Positions 24,718-32,439 are shown, numbered from the stretch's first letter. The stretch: DNA of 48,328 nucleotides from Actinomycetes bacterium (GCA_021793675.1 JAJYSG010000009.1:1-48328), one strand, 5' to 3'. The notes: generated by a model from the sequence alone, not told the origin. Numbers and translations: made by a program.

Positions 24718-25191
24718 GTGAGCAGGAAGACGATCATTCTGTTCAGCGGTGAGTTCGACAAGGTGATGGCCGCGTTCGTCATCGCGAACGGCGCGGCGGC
24801 CATGGACGACGAGGTCACCATGTTCTTCACCTTCTGGGGGCTGAACGCGCTGCGCAAGGACGCGCACGTGCCGACGTCCGGCAAGTCCACCCTGCAGAAG
24901 ATGTTCGGCGCGATGATGCCGCGCGGACCCAAGAAGCTCGGGCTGTCCCACATGAACTTCGCCGGCGTCGGGCCCAAGCTCATGGCCAAGGCGATGCGGG
25001 ACGAGAACGTGATGTCGCTGCCCGAGCTCATCGCGACCGCCCGCGAGCAGGGCATCAAGTTCGTGGCCTGCACGATGTCGATGGACGTCATGGGCCTGCA
25101 CAAGGAGGAGCTGCTCGACGGGATCGAGTACGCGGGCGTGGCGTCCTACCTCGGCGACGCCGACGAGTCGAACGTCAACCTCTTCATCTGA
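24718..25191 (+). CDS. DsrE-family sulfur carrier/relay protein
   Basis: A 157-residue protein of the DsrE/DsrE2 family. Features are KTIILFSGEFDKVMAAFVIANGAAAMDDEVTMFFTFWGL at the N-terminus (shown in part here), a positively charged loop (MMPRGPKKLGLSHMN), and the reactive Cys118 in KFVACTMSMDVMGL. DsrE proteins accept sulfane sulfur from or donate it to TusA, and the gene lies two genes downstream of tusA, supporting a relay. Start GTG 24718 has AAGGAG nine bases upstream. A hydrophobic patch suggests membrane proximity, as in other DsrE2 proteins. Confidence 0.88.
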   Translation: MSRKTIILFSGEFDKVMAAFVIANGAAAMDDEVTMFFTFWGLNALRKDAHVPTSGKSTLQKMFGAMMPRGPKKLGLSHMNFAGVGPKLMAKAMRDENVMSLPELIATAREQGIKFVACTMSMDVMGLHKEELLDGIEYAGVASYLGDADESNVNLFI

Positions 25192-25245
25192 GCAGTCGTC
25201 CGTACCGCGCGCGGCGGCGTAGCCGCACGCAGACAGGAGCCCTTG

Positions 25246-27987
25246 GTGGACTACGACGTCCTGGTGATCGGCAGCGGGATCGGGGGCATGGAGTCGTCGA
25301 TCAAGCTCGGCGACATGGGGTACAAGGTGCTGCTCGTCGAGAAGGAGGCGAGCGTCGGCGGCCGGATGATCCTGCTGTCGAAGGTCTTCCCCACGCTCGA
25401 CTGCGCGAGCTGCATCTCCGGCCCGAAGATGTCGTCGACGATCAACCACCCGAACATCACCACGAAGACGTACTCCGAGGTGAGCGGGATCCGGCGGGAC
25501 GCCACCGGCACGTTCCACGCGACCGTCACCGAGAAGCCGACGTTCGTGGACTGGGCGGCCTGCACCGGGTGCAGCGACTGCCAGACGGCGTGCACGGTGG
25601 CGGTGCCGGACCAGTTCAACTCCGACCTGGTGGCCCGCCGCGCCGCGTACATCGCGTTCCCGCAGGCAGTGCCGAAGAAGGCGGTGCTCGAGCGGGAGGG
25701 CACGTCGCCGTGCATCGGCGCGTGCCCGGCGGGGATCAAGGCGCACGGCTACGTCTCGCTGGTGCGCAACGGCAAGGACGAGGAGGCGTTCCAGCTGGTG
25801 CTGGACGCCACGCCCCTGGTGGGCACGCTGGGCCGGGCCTGCTACGCGCCGTGCGAGTCGGAGTGCACCCGCACCAAGCTCGAGGGGCCGGTGCCGATCC
25901 GGCTCATCAAGCGGTTCGCCGCCGACCAGCACTACACCGCGCAGGGCGCGACGCCCAGCGGTCCCGCGATCGAGGTCGCGCCGCCGAACGGGCGCAGCGT
26001 CGTCGTCGTCGGCTCCGGCCCGGCCGGCCTGACGGCGGCCTGGCAGCTGGCCCGCAAGGGGTACGCGGTCACCATCGTCGAGAAGCGCGCCCAGCCGGGC
26101 GGGTACCTGCGGCACGCGATCCCGGCCTACCGGCTGCCGCACGACGTGGTGGACGCCGACATCGCCAACCTCACGTCGATCGGCGTGACGATCCGGTGCA
26201 ACGAGCCGGTCACCGACCTCGCGGCGCTCAAGGAGCGGGACGGCTTCGACGCCGTCATCGTGGCCACGGGCACCCAGGACGCGACCGCGATGAACGTGCC
26301 GAACGAGCACGTCGCGGGCTCGGTCAACGGGCTGGACTTCCTCGACGACGTCGCCAACGGCAAGGCGCCCGACCTCACCGGCAAGAAGGTCGTCGTGGTG
26401 GGCGGCGGCAACGTCGCGATGGACGCTGCCCGCGTCTGCCTGCGCCTGGGCGCCGCAGAGGCCAAGGTCGTCTACCGCAGGACCCGGGCCGAGATGCCGG
26501 CGCACCACGTCGAGGCGGACGACGCCGAGGCCGAGGGCGCCGTGTTCGAGTTCCTCGTCGCTCCGATCGAGGTGATCGCCGACGGCGGCCGGGTGGCCGG
26601 GCTGCGGCTGCAGACGATGCGGCTCGGCGAGCCCGACACCTCGGGGCGGCGCAGCCCCGAGCCGGTGCCGGGTGCCCAGACGAGCGTGGCGTGCGACATG
26701 GTCATCTCGACGATCGGCATGAGCCCCGATGCCACGCTCTACGAGCAGGTGGCCGGGGCAGGGCGGGGCGGTCGCATCAAGGTGGACCCGCGCACGCTGC
26801 AGACCGACGTGCCGTACCTGTTCGCCGCGGGCGACGTCACCACGGGCGCCACGGACATCACCACCGCGATCGGCGCAGGCCGGCGCGCCGCGCACATGGT
26901 CGACCGGTGGCTCAACGGGCAGGAGCTGACCGGGTTCAGCGCGCTGGACGGCAGGCTCGACGTGGTCGGCGCCGACCAGGTGCTGCGCCGGCAGACCGCC
27001 TACGGCCACCGCAACCCCGTCAAGGGCGCCGTCGACCTCGTCCCGCGGCCGCGGGACTTCCATGAGATCGAGGCGCCGCTGACGCCGGCCGAGGCGAGGT
27101 CCGGGGCCGGCAGCTGCCTGGACTGCGGCGTGTGCTCCGAGTGCCAGGAGTGCGTGCACGCCTGCCCGGCGGACGCGATCCGGATGGACCAGCGCGAGAA
27201 GGTCTCGCAGGTCACCGTCGGCGCCGTCGTGGTGTCCACCGGGTACAAGCTGTTCGCCGCGGACGCCAAGCCCGAGTACGGCTGGGGCCGGTACCCGAAC
27301 GTCATCACCGGGATGCAGATGGACCGGCTGCTCGCACCGACGCGGCCGTACAACACCGTGCTCCGGCCCGGCGACGGGAAGGTGCCGGAGCGGATCGCGT
27401 ACATCTCGTGCACCGGGTCCCGGGACCAGCAGGTCGGCAACCCGCTCTGCTCGAAGGTCTGCTGCATGTACTCGATCAAGCAGAACCAGCTGATCATGGG
27501 CGCCCTGCCGCTGGCCGACGTGACGATGCACTACATGGACATGCGCGCCGCCGGCAAGCGGTACGACGAGTTCTACGAGCAGGCCAAGGACATGGGCGCG
27601 CAGTACATCCGCGGCCGGGTGTCCGGGGTCACCGAGAAGGAGAACGGCGACCTGGTGCTGCGCTACGAGGACACCGAGGGCACCGGGCGGATCGTCGAGG
27701 CGGAGTACGACCTCGTCGTGCTGGCGGTCGGCATCCAGCCGAACCGGGACGTCGAGCGGCTGTTCGGCGACGAGCGGCTGGGCCTGGACGAGTTCTTCTA
27801 CGTCGCCGAGCCGAGCGACGAGCTCGACCCCGGCGTCACCGACATCCCGGGGGTGTTCGTCGCCGGCACGGCGTCCGGCGCCAAGGACATCGTCGACTCG
27901 ATCGTGCACGCCGGGGCGGCGGTCGCCCAGGTGGCGGCCCACCTCGAGCGGTCGAAGGTCGCGAGCACGGCGGAGGTGCTGGCATGA
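25246..27987 (+). CDS. HdrA-type flavoprotein with an inserted NfnB/GltD NAD(P)H oxidoreductase module
   Basis: A 913-residue redox protein. Residues 1-130: HdrA FAD motif DVLVIGSGIGGMESSIKLG, Cys53/Cys56 (LDCASC) and a 4Fe-4S set Cys106/109/112/116. Residues about 150-570: a complete GltD/NfnB-like unit with CIGACP (156-160), CYAPCESEC (199-207), FAD motif VVVVGSGPAGLTAAWQLARKG, NAD(P) motif VVVVGGGNVAMDAARVCLRLG and AAGDVTTG. Residues about 615-913: the HdrA C-terminal half with Cys-rich CLDCGVCSECQECVHACP, then SCTGSRD and LCSKVCCMYS. This arrangement would let NAD(P)H exchange electrons with the HdrA flavin. GTG 25246 (six bases after AGGAG) is preferred over TTG 25243. It overlaps the next gene (ATGA). 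Confidence 0.88.
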   Translation: MDYDVLVIGSGIGGMESSIKLGDMGYKVLLVEKEASVGGRMILLSKVFPTLDCASCISGPKMSSTINHPNITTKTYSEVSGIRRDATGTFHATVTEKPTFVDWAACTGCSDCQTACTVAVPDQFNSDLVARRAAYIAFPQAVPKKAVLEREGTSPCIGACPAGIKAHGYVSLVRNGKDEEAFQLVLDATPLVGTLGRACYAPCESECTRTKLEGPVPIRLIKRFAADQHYTAQGATPSGPAIEVAPPNGRSVVVVGSGPAGLTAAWQLARKGYAVTIVEKRAQPGGYLRHAIPAYRLPHDVVDADIANLTSIGVTIRCNEPVTDLAALKERDGFDAVIVATGTQDATAMNVPNEHVAGSVNGLDFLDDVANGKAPDLTGKKVVVVGGGNVAMDAARVCLRLGAAEAKVVYRRTRAEMPAHHVEADDAEAEGAVFEFLVAPIEVIADGGRVAGLRLQTMRLGEPDTSGRRSPEPVPGAQTSVACDMVISTIGMSPDATLYEQVAGAGRGGRIKVDPRTLQTDVPYLFAAGDVTTGATDITTAIGAGRRAAHMVDRWLNGQELTGFSALDGRLDVVGADQVLRRQTAYGHRNPVKGAVDLVPRPRDFHEIEAPLTPAEARSGAGSCLDCGVCSECQECVHACPADAIRMDQREKVSQVTVGAVVVSTGYKLFAADAKPEYGWGRYPNVITGMQMDRLLAPTRPYNTVLRPGDGKVPERIAYISCTGSRDQQVGNPLCSKVCCMYSIKQNQLIMGALPLADVTMHYMDMRAAGKRYDEFYEQAKDMGAQYIRGRVSGVTEKENGDLVLRYEDTEGTGRIVEAEYDLVVLAVGIQPNRDVERLFGDERLGLDEFFYVAEPSDELDPGVTDIPGVFVAGTASGAKDIVDSIVHAGAAVAQVAAHLERSKVASTAEVLA

Positions 27988-29762
27988 GCGAGAACCCGAC
28001 GGCGCCCGGCCTGCCGGGCGACGACGAGCCCGGCCGGCGCCGGATCGGCGTCTACATCTGCCACTGCGGCGGCAACATCTCCGACTACGTCGACGTCGCG
28101 CGGGTGCGTGCGGCGATCGCCGACGACCCGGACGTCATGGTCGCCGAGACCACGCTGTTCGCCTGCGCCGACGGCCAGCAGCACACCATGGTGCACGACA
28201 TCCAGAACCAGCACCTGGACGGGCTCGTCGTCGCGTCCTGCTCGCCCAAGCTGCACACCACGACGTTCCGGGGCGTGTCGCGGCGGGCGGACCTCAACCC
28301 GTACGCCTACACGCAGGTGAACATCCGCGAGCAGGACTCGTGGGCACACACCGACGACCACGAGGGCGCGACCGAGAGGGCGATCGCCCTGGTCAAGGCG
28401 GGCATCGCGAAGACCCGGCTGTCCACGCCGCTGTCTCCGCTCCGGGTCGAGACGGTGCCGGCCACGATGGTGGTGGGCGGCGGGGTGACCGGCCTGCGGA
28501 CCGCGATCGGCCTGGCCGACATCGGGTTGTCGGTCATCGTCGTCGAGCGCGAGGCCGAGCTCGGCGGCTGGCTCGGTCGGCTCGGCCCGACGTTCCCGCA
28601 CGACACCCCGGGCCGGGACCAGATCGCCGGTCTGGTCGCCCAGATCGCGCAGCGGCCGACGATCACGGTGCTCACCGACGCCGAGCTGGTCGGCAAGACG
28701 GGCTCGTTCGGCAACTACACCGCCAAGGTGCACGTGCGCGGCGAGACCACGGACGAGCTGCGTCAGTTCCAGGTCGGCACGTTCGTCATCGCGACCGGGG
28801 CCGACGTGTACAGCCCCGAGGTGGGCGAGCTGGGGTACGGCATCGACGGCGTCGTCACGCTGCACGAGTTCGGGACCCTGGTCGACGAGGCCACCGGAGG
28901 CGCCCTCACCTGGCACGGCCGTCGGGTCCGCTCGATCGCCTACGTGTACTGCGTCGGCAACCGGCAGGCGGAGGGGAACGCGTACTGCTCCAAGTTCTGC
29001 TGCGCGGCGACGGTGCACGCGTCGATCAAGGTGTCCAAGGTCGACCCGTCGATCCGGCAGTTCCACCTGCACCGGGACGTGCGCGCCTACGGGCGGTACG
29101 AGCTGCTGTACACCGAGTCGCGCGAGCGCGGCTCGGTGTACCTGCGGTACCCGGACGACGCACCGCCCGCGATCGAGCAGTCGGCCGACGGCCGCCTGGC
29201 GGTCACCCTGGTCGACGCGCTGACCGGGCCGGACGAGCTGACGATCCCGGTGGACCTCGTCGTGCTGGTCACCGGCATGGTGCCGCGGCAGAACGAGGCG
29301 CTGACGTCGCTGCTCAAGCTGCCCACCGGCGACGACGGGTTCTACAACGAGATCCACCCCAAGCTGCGCCCGGTGGAGACCGTGGTGGACGGCGTGATGA
29401 TCGCGGGGGCGTGCCAGGGCCCCAAGCCCGCGAACGAGGCGGTCAGCGGCGGCCTGGCGGCGGTGACCCAGAGCGCCGGCATCCTCAAGCGCGGCTTCGC
29501 CGAGCTCGACCCGCTGGTCGCCACGGTGAACGAGGCGGCCTGCACCGGGTGCGGCGAGTGCCTGACCACGTGCCCGTACGACGCGATCTCGGCGTACCCG
29601 TGCGACACCGGGCAGAAGGCGCTGGTCAGCGCCGCGAACTGCAAGGGCTGCGGCGGCTGCGTGCCGGTCTGCCCCGAGGACGCGATCGACCTCCTGGGGT
29701 ACACCTCGGCGCAGATGCTCGCGGCGATCGACGGTCTGGCGGACAGGGAGCCGGTGGCATGA
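27984..29762 (+). CDS. Second HdrA/QmoA-B-like iron-sulfur flavoprotein
   Basis: A 592-residue protein. The HdrA N-terminal motif GVYICHCGGNISDYVDV (Cys26, Cys28) is followed by Cys61 and Cys86 (ASCSPKLH). The FAD motif is MVVGGGVTGLRTAIGLADIG, and HdrA-type VYCVGNRQ...NAYCSKFCCAATVHASIKV occurs mid-protein. Two C-terminal 4Fe-4S ferredoxin motifs are CTGCGECLTTCP and CKGCGGCVPVCP. With the upstream fused HdrA it forms a pair comparable to QmoA/QmoB. Both ends overlap neighbours by four bases (ATGA), implying tight translational coupling and a stoichiometric complex. Confidence 0.9.
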   Translation: MSENPTAPGLPGDDEPGRRRIGVYICHCGGNISDYVDVARVRAAIADDPDVMVAETTLFACADGQQHTMVHDIQNQHLDGLVVASCSPKLHTTTFRGVSRRADLNPYAYTQVNIREQDSWAHTDDHEGATERAIALVKAGIAKTRLSTPLSPLRVETVPATMVVGGGVTGLRTAIGLADIGLSVIVVEREAELGGWLGRLGPTFPHDTPGRDQIAGLVAQIAQRPTITVLTDAELVGKTGSFGNYTAKVHVRGETTDELRQFQVGTFVIATGADVYSPEVGELGYGIDGVVTLHEFGTLVDEATGGALTWHGRRVRSIAYVYCVGNRQAEGNAYCSKFCCAATVHASIKVSKVDPSIRQFHLHRDVRAYGRYELLYTESRERGSVYLRYPDDAPPAIEQSADGRLAVTLVDALTGPDELTIPVDLVVLVTGMVPRQNEALTSLLKLPTGDDGFYNEIHPKLRPVETVVDGVMIAGACQGPKPANEAVSGGLAAVTQSAGILKRGFAELDPLVATVNEAACTGCGECLTTCPYDAISAYPCDTGQKALVSAANCKGCGGCVPVCPEDAIDLLGYTSAQMLAAIDGLADREPVA

Positions 29763-30004
29763 GCACGCACACGTTGCGGGACCCGCGCGAGGTGATCCGC
29801 GAGGAGATGAGCATGCATGCGGCCATCAGGTCGGCACTGGCCGACGGTCCGCTCACGGTGCCGCAGATCGCCGAGGCCGTCGGCCACCCGGCCGAAGAGG
29901 TCGTCTACTGGGTGATGGGCATGCGCCGCTACGGCCACGTGGTCGAGCTGCCCGACGACGACGAGGGCTGGTTCCCCTATGCCCTGACCAGCAACGGAGC
30001 GTGA
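29759..30004 (+). CDS. Small winged-helix-like protein inside the Hdr operon
   Basis: An 81-residue protein beginning MSTHTLRDPREVIREEMSMH. The centre (AIRSALADGPLTVPQIAEAV, then HPAEEVVYWVMGMRRYGHVV) reads as a helix-turn-helix with a short wing ending in FPYALTSNGA. No cysteine is present. It overlaps the HdrA stop (ATGA) and ends one base before the next start, so it is made with the complex. It may be a structural subunit or assembly factor with a winged-helix fold rather than a transcription factor. I do not recognise the family. Confidence 0.75.
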   Translation: MSTHTLRDPREVIREEMSMHAAIRSALADGPLTVPQIAEAVGHPAEEVVYWVMGMRRYGHVVELPDDDEGWFPYALTSNGA

Positions 30005-30005
30005 C

Positions 30006-31178
30006 ATGACCACCGTCGTCGACGTCGACCTCATGGCCGACCTGAAGAAGTTCGGCGCCACCGACGTCAGCGCCTGCTTCAGCTGCGGCACGTGCACGGC
30101 GATCTGCCCGCTCGCGGACGACGACGCCACGTTCCCGCGCCGGGTGATCCGGTACGCCCAGGTGGGGCTGACGGACGAGCTGCTCGGCGCCAAGGAGCTG
30201 TGGACCTGCTACCACTGCGGACTGTGCTCGCAGTCGTGCCCGACCAAGGCGGACCCCGGGGAGTTCATGGCCACCGCCCGGCGGTACGCCATCGCCTCCT
30301 ACGAGCCGACCGGCCTGGCCCGCGTCATCTACACCCGGCCGAAGCTCGGCACGGTCGTCGCGGTGCTGGTCGCTGCGTTCTTCGCGCTGTTCATGCTCAC
30401 GCAGGCCGATCTGGGCGGCATCCACTCGCCGACGCTCGCGCTGTTCCAGTTCGTGCCCAGCGAGCTGGTGCACTGGCTGGGCGTCGGGACGATGGTGGCG
30501 ATGTTCGCCGCCGGCGCCTGGGGCGTGGTCCGGATGACCCGGGCGCTCGCCCGCCGTGACGGCGTGACCTGGGCAGACGTGGCAGGCTCCCGCGCCGCGC
30601 TGCGCCGCTCGGCCGCCGCGGCGTGGAGCTCGCTGGGTGTCGAGTCGCTCGGCCAGCGGCGGTTCCGCGAGGACTGCCACGACGACCAGCCGGCGGAGCC
30701 GCTGTGGCGCCGACGCTGGCTGGTGCACGCACTGACCATCTGGGGCTTCCTCGGGCTGTTCGGCGCGACGCTGATCGACTACGGCCTGGAGCTGGCCGGC
30801 ATCAAGATGACCGGCACGCCGATCCCGCTCTGGTACCCCTCGCGTGCGCTCGGCACGGTGGCCGGGCTGTCCCTCATGTACGGCGTGACGGTGTTCCTGC
30901 TCAGCCGGTGGCGTCGGTGGACCCCCGCGCACGCCACCAGCACGGGCTCCGACTGGCTGCTGCTCACGCTGCTGTGGATCACCGGCTGCACCGGGTTCGT
31001 CATCGAGGTCGCCCTGTACGCGGGACAGCCGCCGGTCTGGGGGTACTGGTTCTTCCTGCTGCACGTCGCGGTGGCGATGGAGCTCATGCTCATGGTCCCG
31101 TTCACGAAGTTCGCGCACGCGATGTACCGGCCGGTCGCGCTGTTCTTCTACGCGCTGGCGCGGGACCGGGTGCGCTGA
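30006..31178 (+). CDS. HdrC-HdrE fusion (QmoC-like) membrane subunit
   Basis: A 390-residue protein. The N-terminal HdrC-like domain carries two 4Fe-4S motifs: CFSCGTCTAICP (Cys24/27/30/34) and CYHCGLCSQSCP (Cys68/71/74/78). The C-terminal part is a cytochrome b-type membrane domain (NarI/HdrE-like) with about five or six helices. Candidate haem-ligand histidines are in LVHWLGVG, WLVHALTIWGF, FFLLHVAVAME and TKFAHAMYRP. This is the architecture of QmoC, which connects soluble HdrA-type subunits to the menaquinone pool. No HdrB (disulfide-cleaving CCG-domain) gene is present in the operon. ATG 30006 follows the previous stop after one base. Confidence 0.9.
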   Translation: MTTVVDVDLMADLKKFGATDVSACFSCGTCTAICPLADDDATFPRRVIRYAQVGLTDELLGAKELWTCYHCGLCSQSCPTKADPGEFMATARRYAIASYEPTGLARVIYTRPKLGTVVAVLVAAFFALFMLTQADLGGIHSPTLALFQFVPSELVHWLGVGTMVAMFAAGAWGVVRMTRALARRDGVTWADVAGSRAALRRSAAAAWSSLGVESLGQRRFREDCHDDQPAEPLWRRRWLVHALTIWGFLGLFGATLIDYGLELAGIKMTGTPIPLWYPSRALGTVAGLSLMYGVTVFLLSRWRRWTPAHATSTGSDWLLLTLLWITGCTGFVIEVALYAGQPPVWGYWFFLLHVAVAMELMLMVPFTKFAHAMYRPVALFFYALARDRVR

Positions 31179-31215
31179 GCATCCCGTGCCCGGCGTCGAC
31201 GCGTCCGCGATGGTC

Positions 31216-31234
31216 ATACCCCTAGGGGTATGGT
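31216..31234 (+). promoter_or_regulatory. Perfect CstR-type operator overlapping the leaderless rhodanese promoter
   Basis: ATACCCC-TA-GGGGTAT (31216-31231) is a perfect palindrome. The -10 box TATGGT (31229-31234) shares its last bases and sits six bases before ATG 31241, so a bound repressor would block RNA polymerase directly. The sequence matches the operator class recognised by CsoR/CstR-family repressors. Confidence 0.8.
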
Positions 31235-31240
31235 CTCGCC

Positions 31241-31582
31241 ATGGGACTCTTCGATCTGTTTCGCCGGGACACCTCCGGCCTGCCGCACACCGTCCGGGCG
31301 GACCGCGCCTTCGAGCTGCTCGACAGCGGTGCCGTGCTGGTGGACGTCCGGGAGCCCGCCGAGTGGCGGTCCGGGCACGCCCCGCAGGCTCGGCACATCC
31401 CGCTCGCCCGCCTGGCGTCCGAGGGCAGCCGGCTGCGCAAGGAAGTTCCGGTGGTCGTCATGTGCGCGTCCGGGGTCCGTTCGAGGTCCGGTGCGGCCCA
31501 GCTACGATCCATGGGGTACCAGGCCACCAGCCTCACCGGCGGCCTCGCGGCCTGGCGCAGCGCCGGTGGCAAGGTCAGGTGA
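31241..31582 (+). CDS. Rhodanese-domain sulfurtransferase
   Basis: A 113-residue single-domain rhodanese. It shows VLVDVREPAEWRSGHAPQARHIPLARL followed by the active-site loop VVVMCASGVRSRSG, with persulfide-forming Cys75, and ends GGLAAWRSAGGKVR. It would move sulfane sulfur to acceptors such as TusA or thiols. The gene starts a two-gene unit with the CstR-like regulator 79 bases downstream, and its promoter contains a perfect CstR-type operator. The MGLFDLFRRD leader is short and not a signal peptide, so the protein is cytosolic. Confidence 0.92.
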   Translation: MGLFDLFRRDTSGLPHTVRADRAFELLDSGAVLVDVREPAEWRSGHAPQARHIPLARLASEGSRLRKEVPVVVMCASGVRSRSGAAQLRSMGYQATSLTGGLAAWRSAGGKVR

Positions 31583-31661
31583 CGCCGGTCGCGCACCTGG
31601 CAGCGGACGACGCGGCGGCGCGTCCGGACGTTCTGGACAGCGACTCGTCGTGGAGGCACGG

Positions 31662-31925
31662 ATGCAGCTCGACCCGACCGAGATGACGTCGGTCATCCAC
31701 CGCTTGCGTCGCGCCCAGGGCCAGATCGGCGGCGTGCTCAAGCTGGTGGAGTCCGGCGCGGACTGCGAGGACGTGGTCACCCAGCTCGCCGCCGCCTCGA
31801 AGGCGCTGGACCGCGCGGGCTTCGCGATCATCGCCTCCGGCCTGGAGCAGTGCCTGGCGCGCGGCGACGAGGCGGCCGGCGTGGACCGGGCGAAGCTGCA
31901 GAAGCTGTTCCTCTCGCTCGCCTGA
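31662..31925 (+). CDS. cstR: CsoR/FrmR-family (DUF156) repressor, CstR-like persulfide sensor
   Basis: An 87-residue all-helical repressor. RLRRAQGQIGGVLKLVESGADCEDVVTQ is the family signature (given in part). Cys35 and Cys64 are 29 residues apart, exactly as in copper-binding CsoR, but the CsoR histidine four residues before the second Cys is Gly60 here. Two cysteines without the His is the CstR pattern, which senses per- and polysulfides by forming a cross-link. With rhodanese next door and matching operators at 31216 and 23754-23803, it should repress both transcription units until sulfane sulfur rises. Start ATG 31662 follows GGAGG at five bases. The stop is three bases from a convergent gene. 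Confidence 0.9.
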   Translation: MQLDPTEMTSVIHRLRRAQGQIGGVLKLVESGADCEDVVTQLAAASKALDRAGFAIIASGLEQCLARGDEAAGVDRAKLQKLFLSLA

Positions 31926-31928
31926 GCG

Positions 31929-32369
31929 TCAGCCGCAGGTGTCGCAGGCGCCCGTGCCGGGCAGCGCCATCGAGCACGTCGGGCAGATCGGCAGCGGGCG
32001 GTCCTCGACGGCGGGACGTCGCACCGAGGTCCGGGGCGGGGTCGCGGTGCTGGTGGTGCGGGGCCGGGCCGGCCGGGCCGGTGCCCGGCGGGCGGCCTCG
32101 GCCACCTCGAAGCCCTGCTTGCGCAGCAGCGCGGCGGCCGCCGTCATCCCGCCGTGGAACTCGTCGGGCGGCGCCACCCGGCCCGTCGCGTAGCCGTGCG
32201 CGACGCCCAGGATCGCCTTCGAGTCGTAGCTGCGGCCCTCGTGGCGGAGCTGGTGCCCGGTGGATGGCTCGAACCCGTGCACCCCCAGGAAGTCCTCGGC
32301 CCCTCGCTCGTCGTACTCCGCGATCGCCTGGAGGATGTGCTGCCGGGTCACTGCGGAGAAGGTTGCCAC
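31929..32369 (-). CDS. ScoMcrA-like head domain plus zinc-ribbon protein, copy 2
   Basis: A 146-residue paralogue of the protein at 23125-23595. The N-terminal domain (SAVTRQHILQAIAEYDERGA, GFEPSTGHQLRHEGRSYDSK, AILGVAHGYATG) is highly similar; the Ala/Arg/Pro linker has diverged in length and sequence. The terminal zinc ribbon keeps four cysteines (CPTCSMALPGTGACDTCG). It has the same TAGGCT promoter seven bases before GTG 32369. It lies between the CstR-like gene (convergent, 3-base gap) and glmU (divergent). This copy or its twin may be the ancestral neighbour of glmU, the other having been copied with the sulfur module. Confidence 0.75.
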   Translation of the reverse strand: MATFSAVTRQHILQAIAEYDERGAEDFLGVHGFEPSTGHQLRHEGRSYDSKAILGVAHGYATGRVAPPDEFHGGMTAAAALLRKQGFEVAEAARRAPARPARPRTTSTATPPRTSVRRPAVEDRPLPICPTCSMALPGTGACDTCG

Positions 32370-32388
32370 GCCGTCGAGCCTACGTCGC
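32308..32388. repeat. 81-bp direct repeat, copy 2
   Basis: Partner of 23534-23614 (two mismatches, same orientation). Recombination between the copies would remove about 8.8 kb containing the complete TusA-to-CstR module. Confidence 0.9.
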
Positions 32389-32433
32389 CTGCGCGCGGAC
32401 CCCGACCGGCGGATGGCTCGTCCCGGCGGGCGG

Positions 32434-32439
32434 TAGGCT
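32434..32439 (+). promoter_or_regulatory. Probable -10 box of the glmU-prs operon
   Basis: TAGGCT, 60 bases before the glmU GTG; the leader includes GAGGAG at 32484-32489. On the opposite strand the copy 2 -10 box is at 32377-32382, so the two promoters are divergent. Confidence 0.5.

Noticed and set aside
25243..25245. TTG at 25243 as the start of the fused HdrA
   Set aside because: It is only three bases from AGGAG; GTG 25246 has normal spacing and gives VDYDVLVIG.
25246..31178. Methanogen-type heterodisulfide reductase
   Set aside because: No HdrB subunit is present, so the CoM-S-S-CoB reaction site is missing; a Qmo-like arrangement fits better.
31216..31231. Copper-responsive (CsoR) operator
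   Set aside because: The sequence class fits, but the encoded regulator lacks the copper-binding His and no copper exporter is nearby, so persulfide control is favoured.
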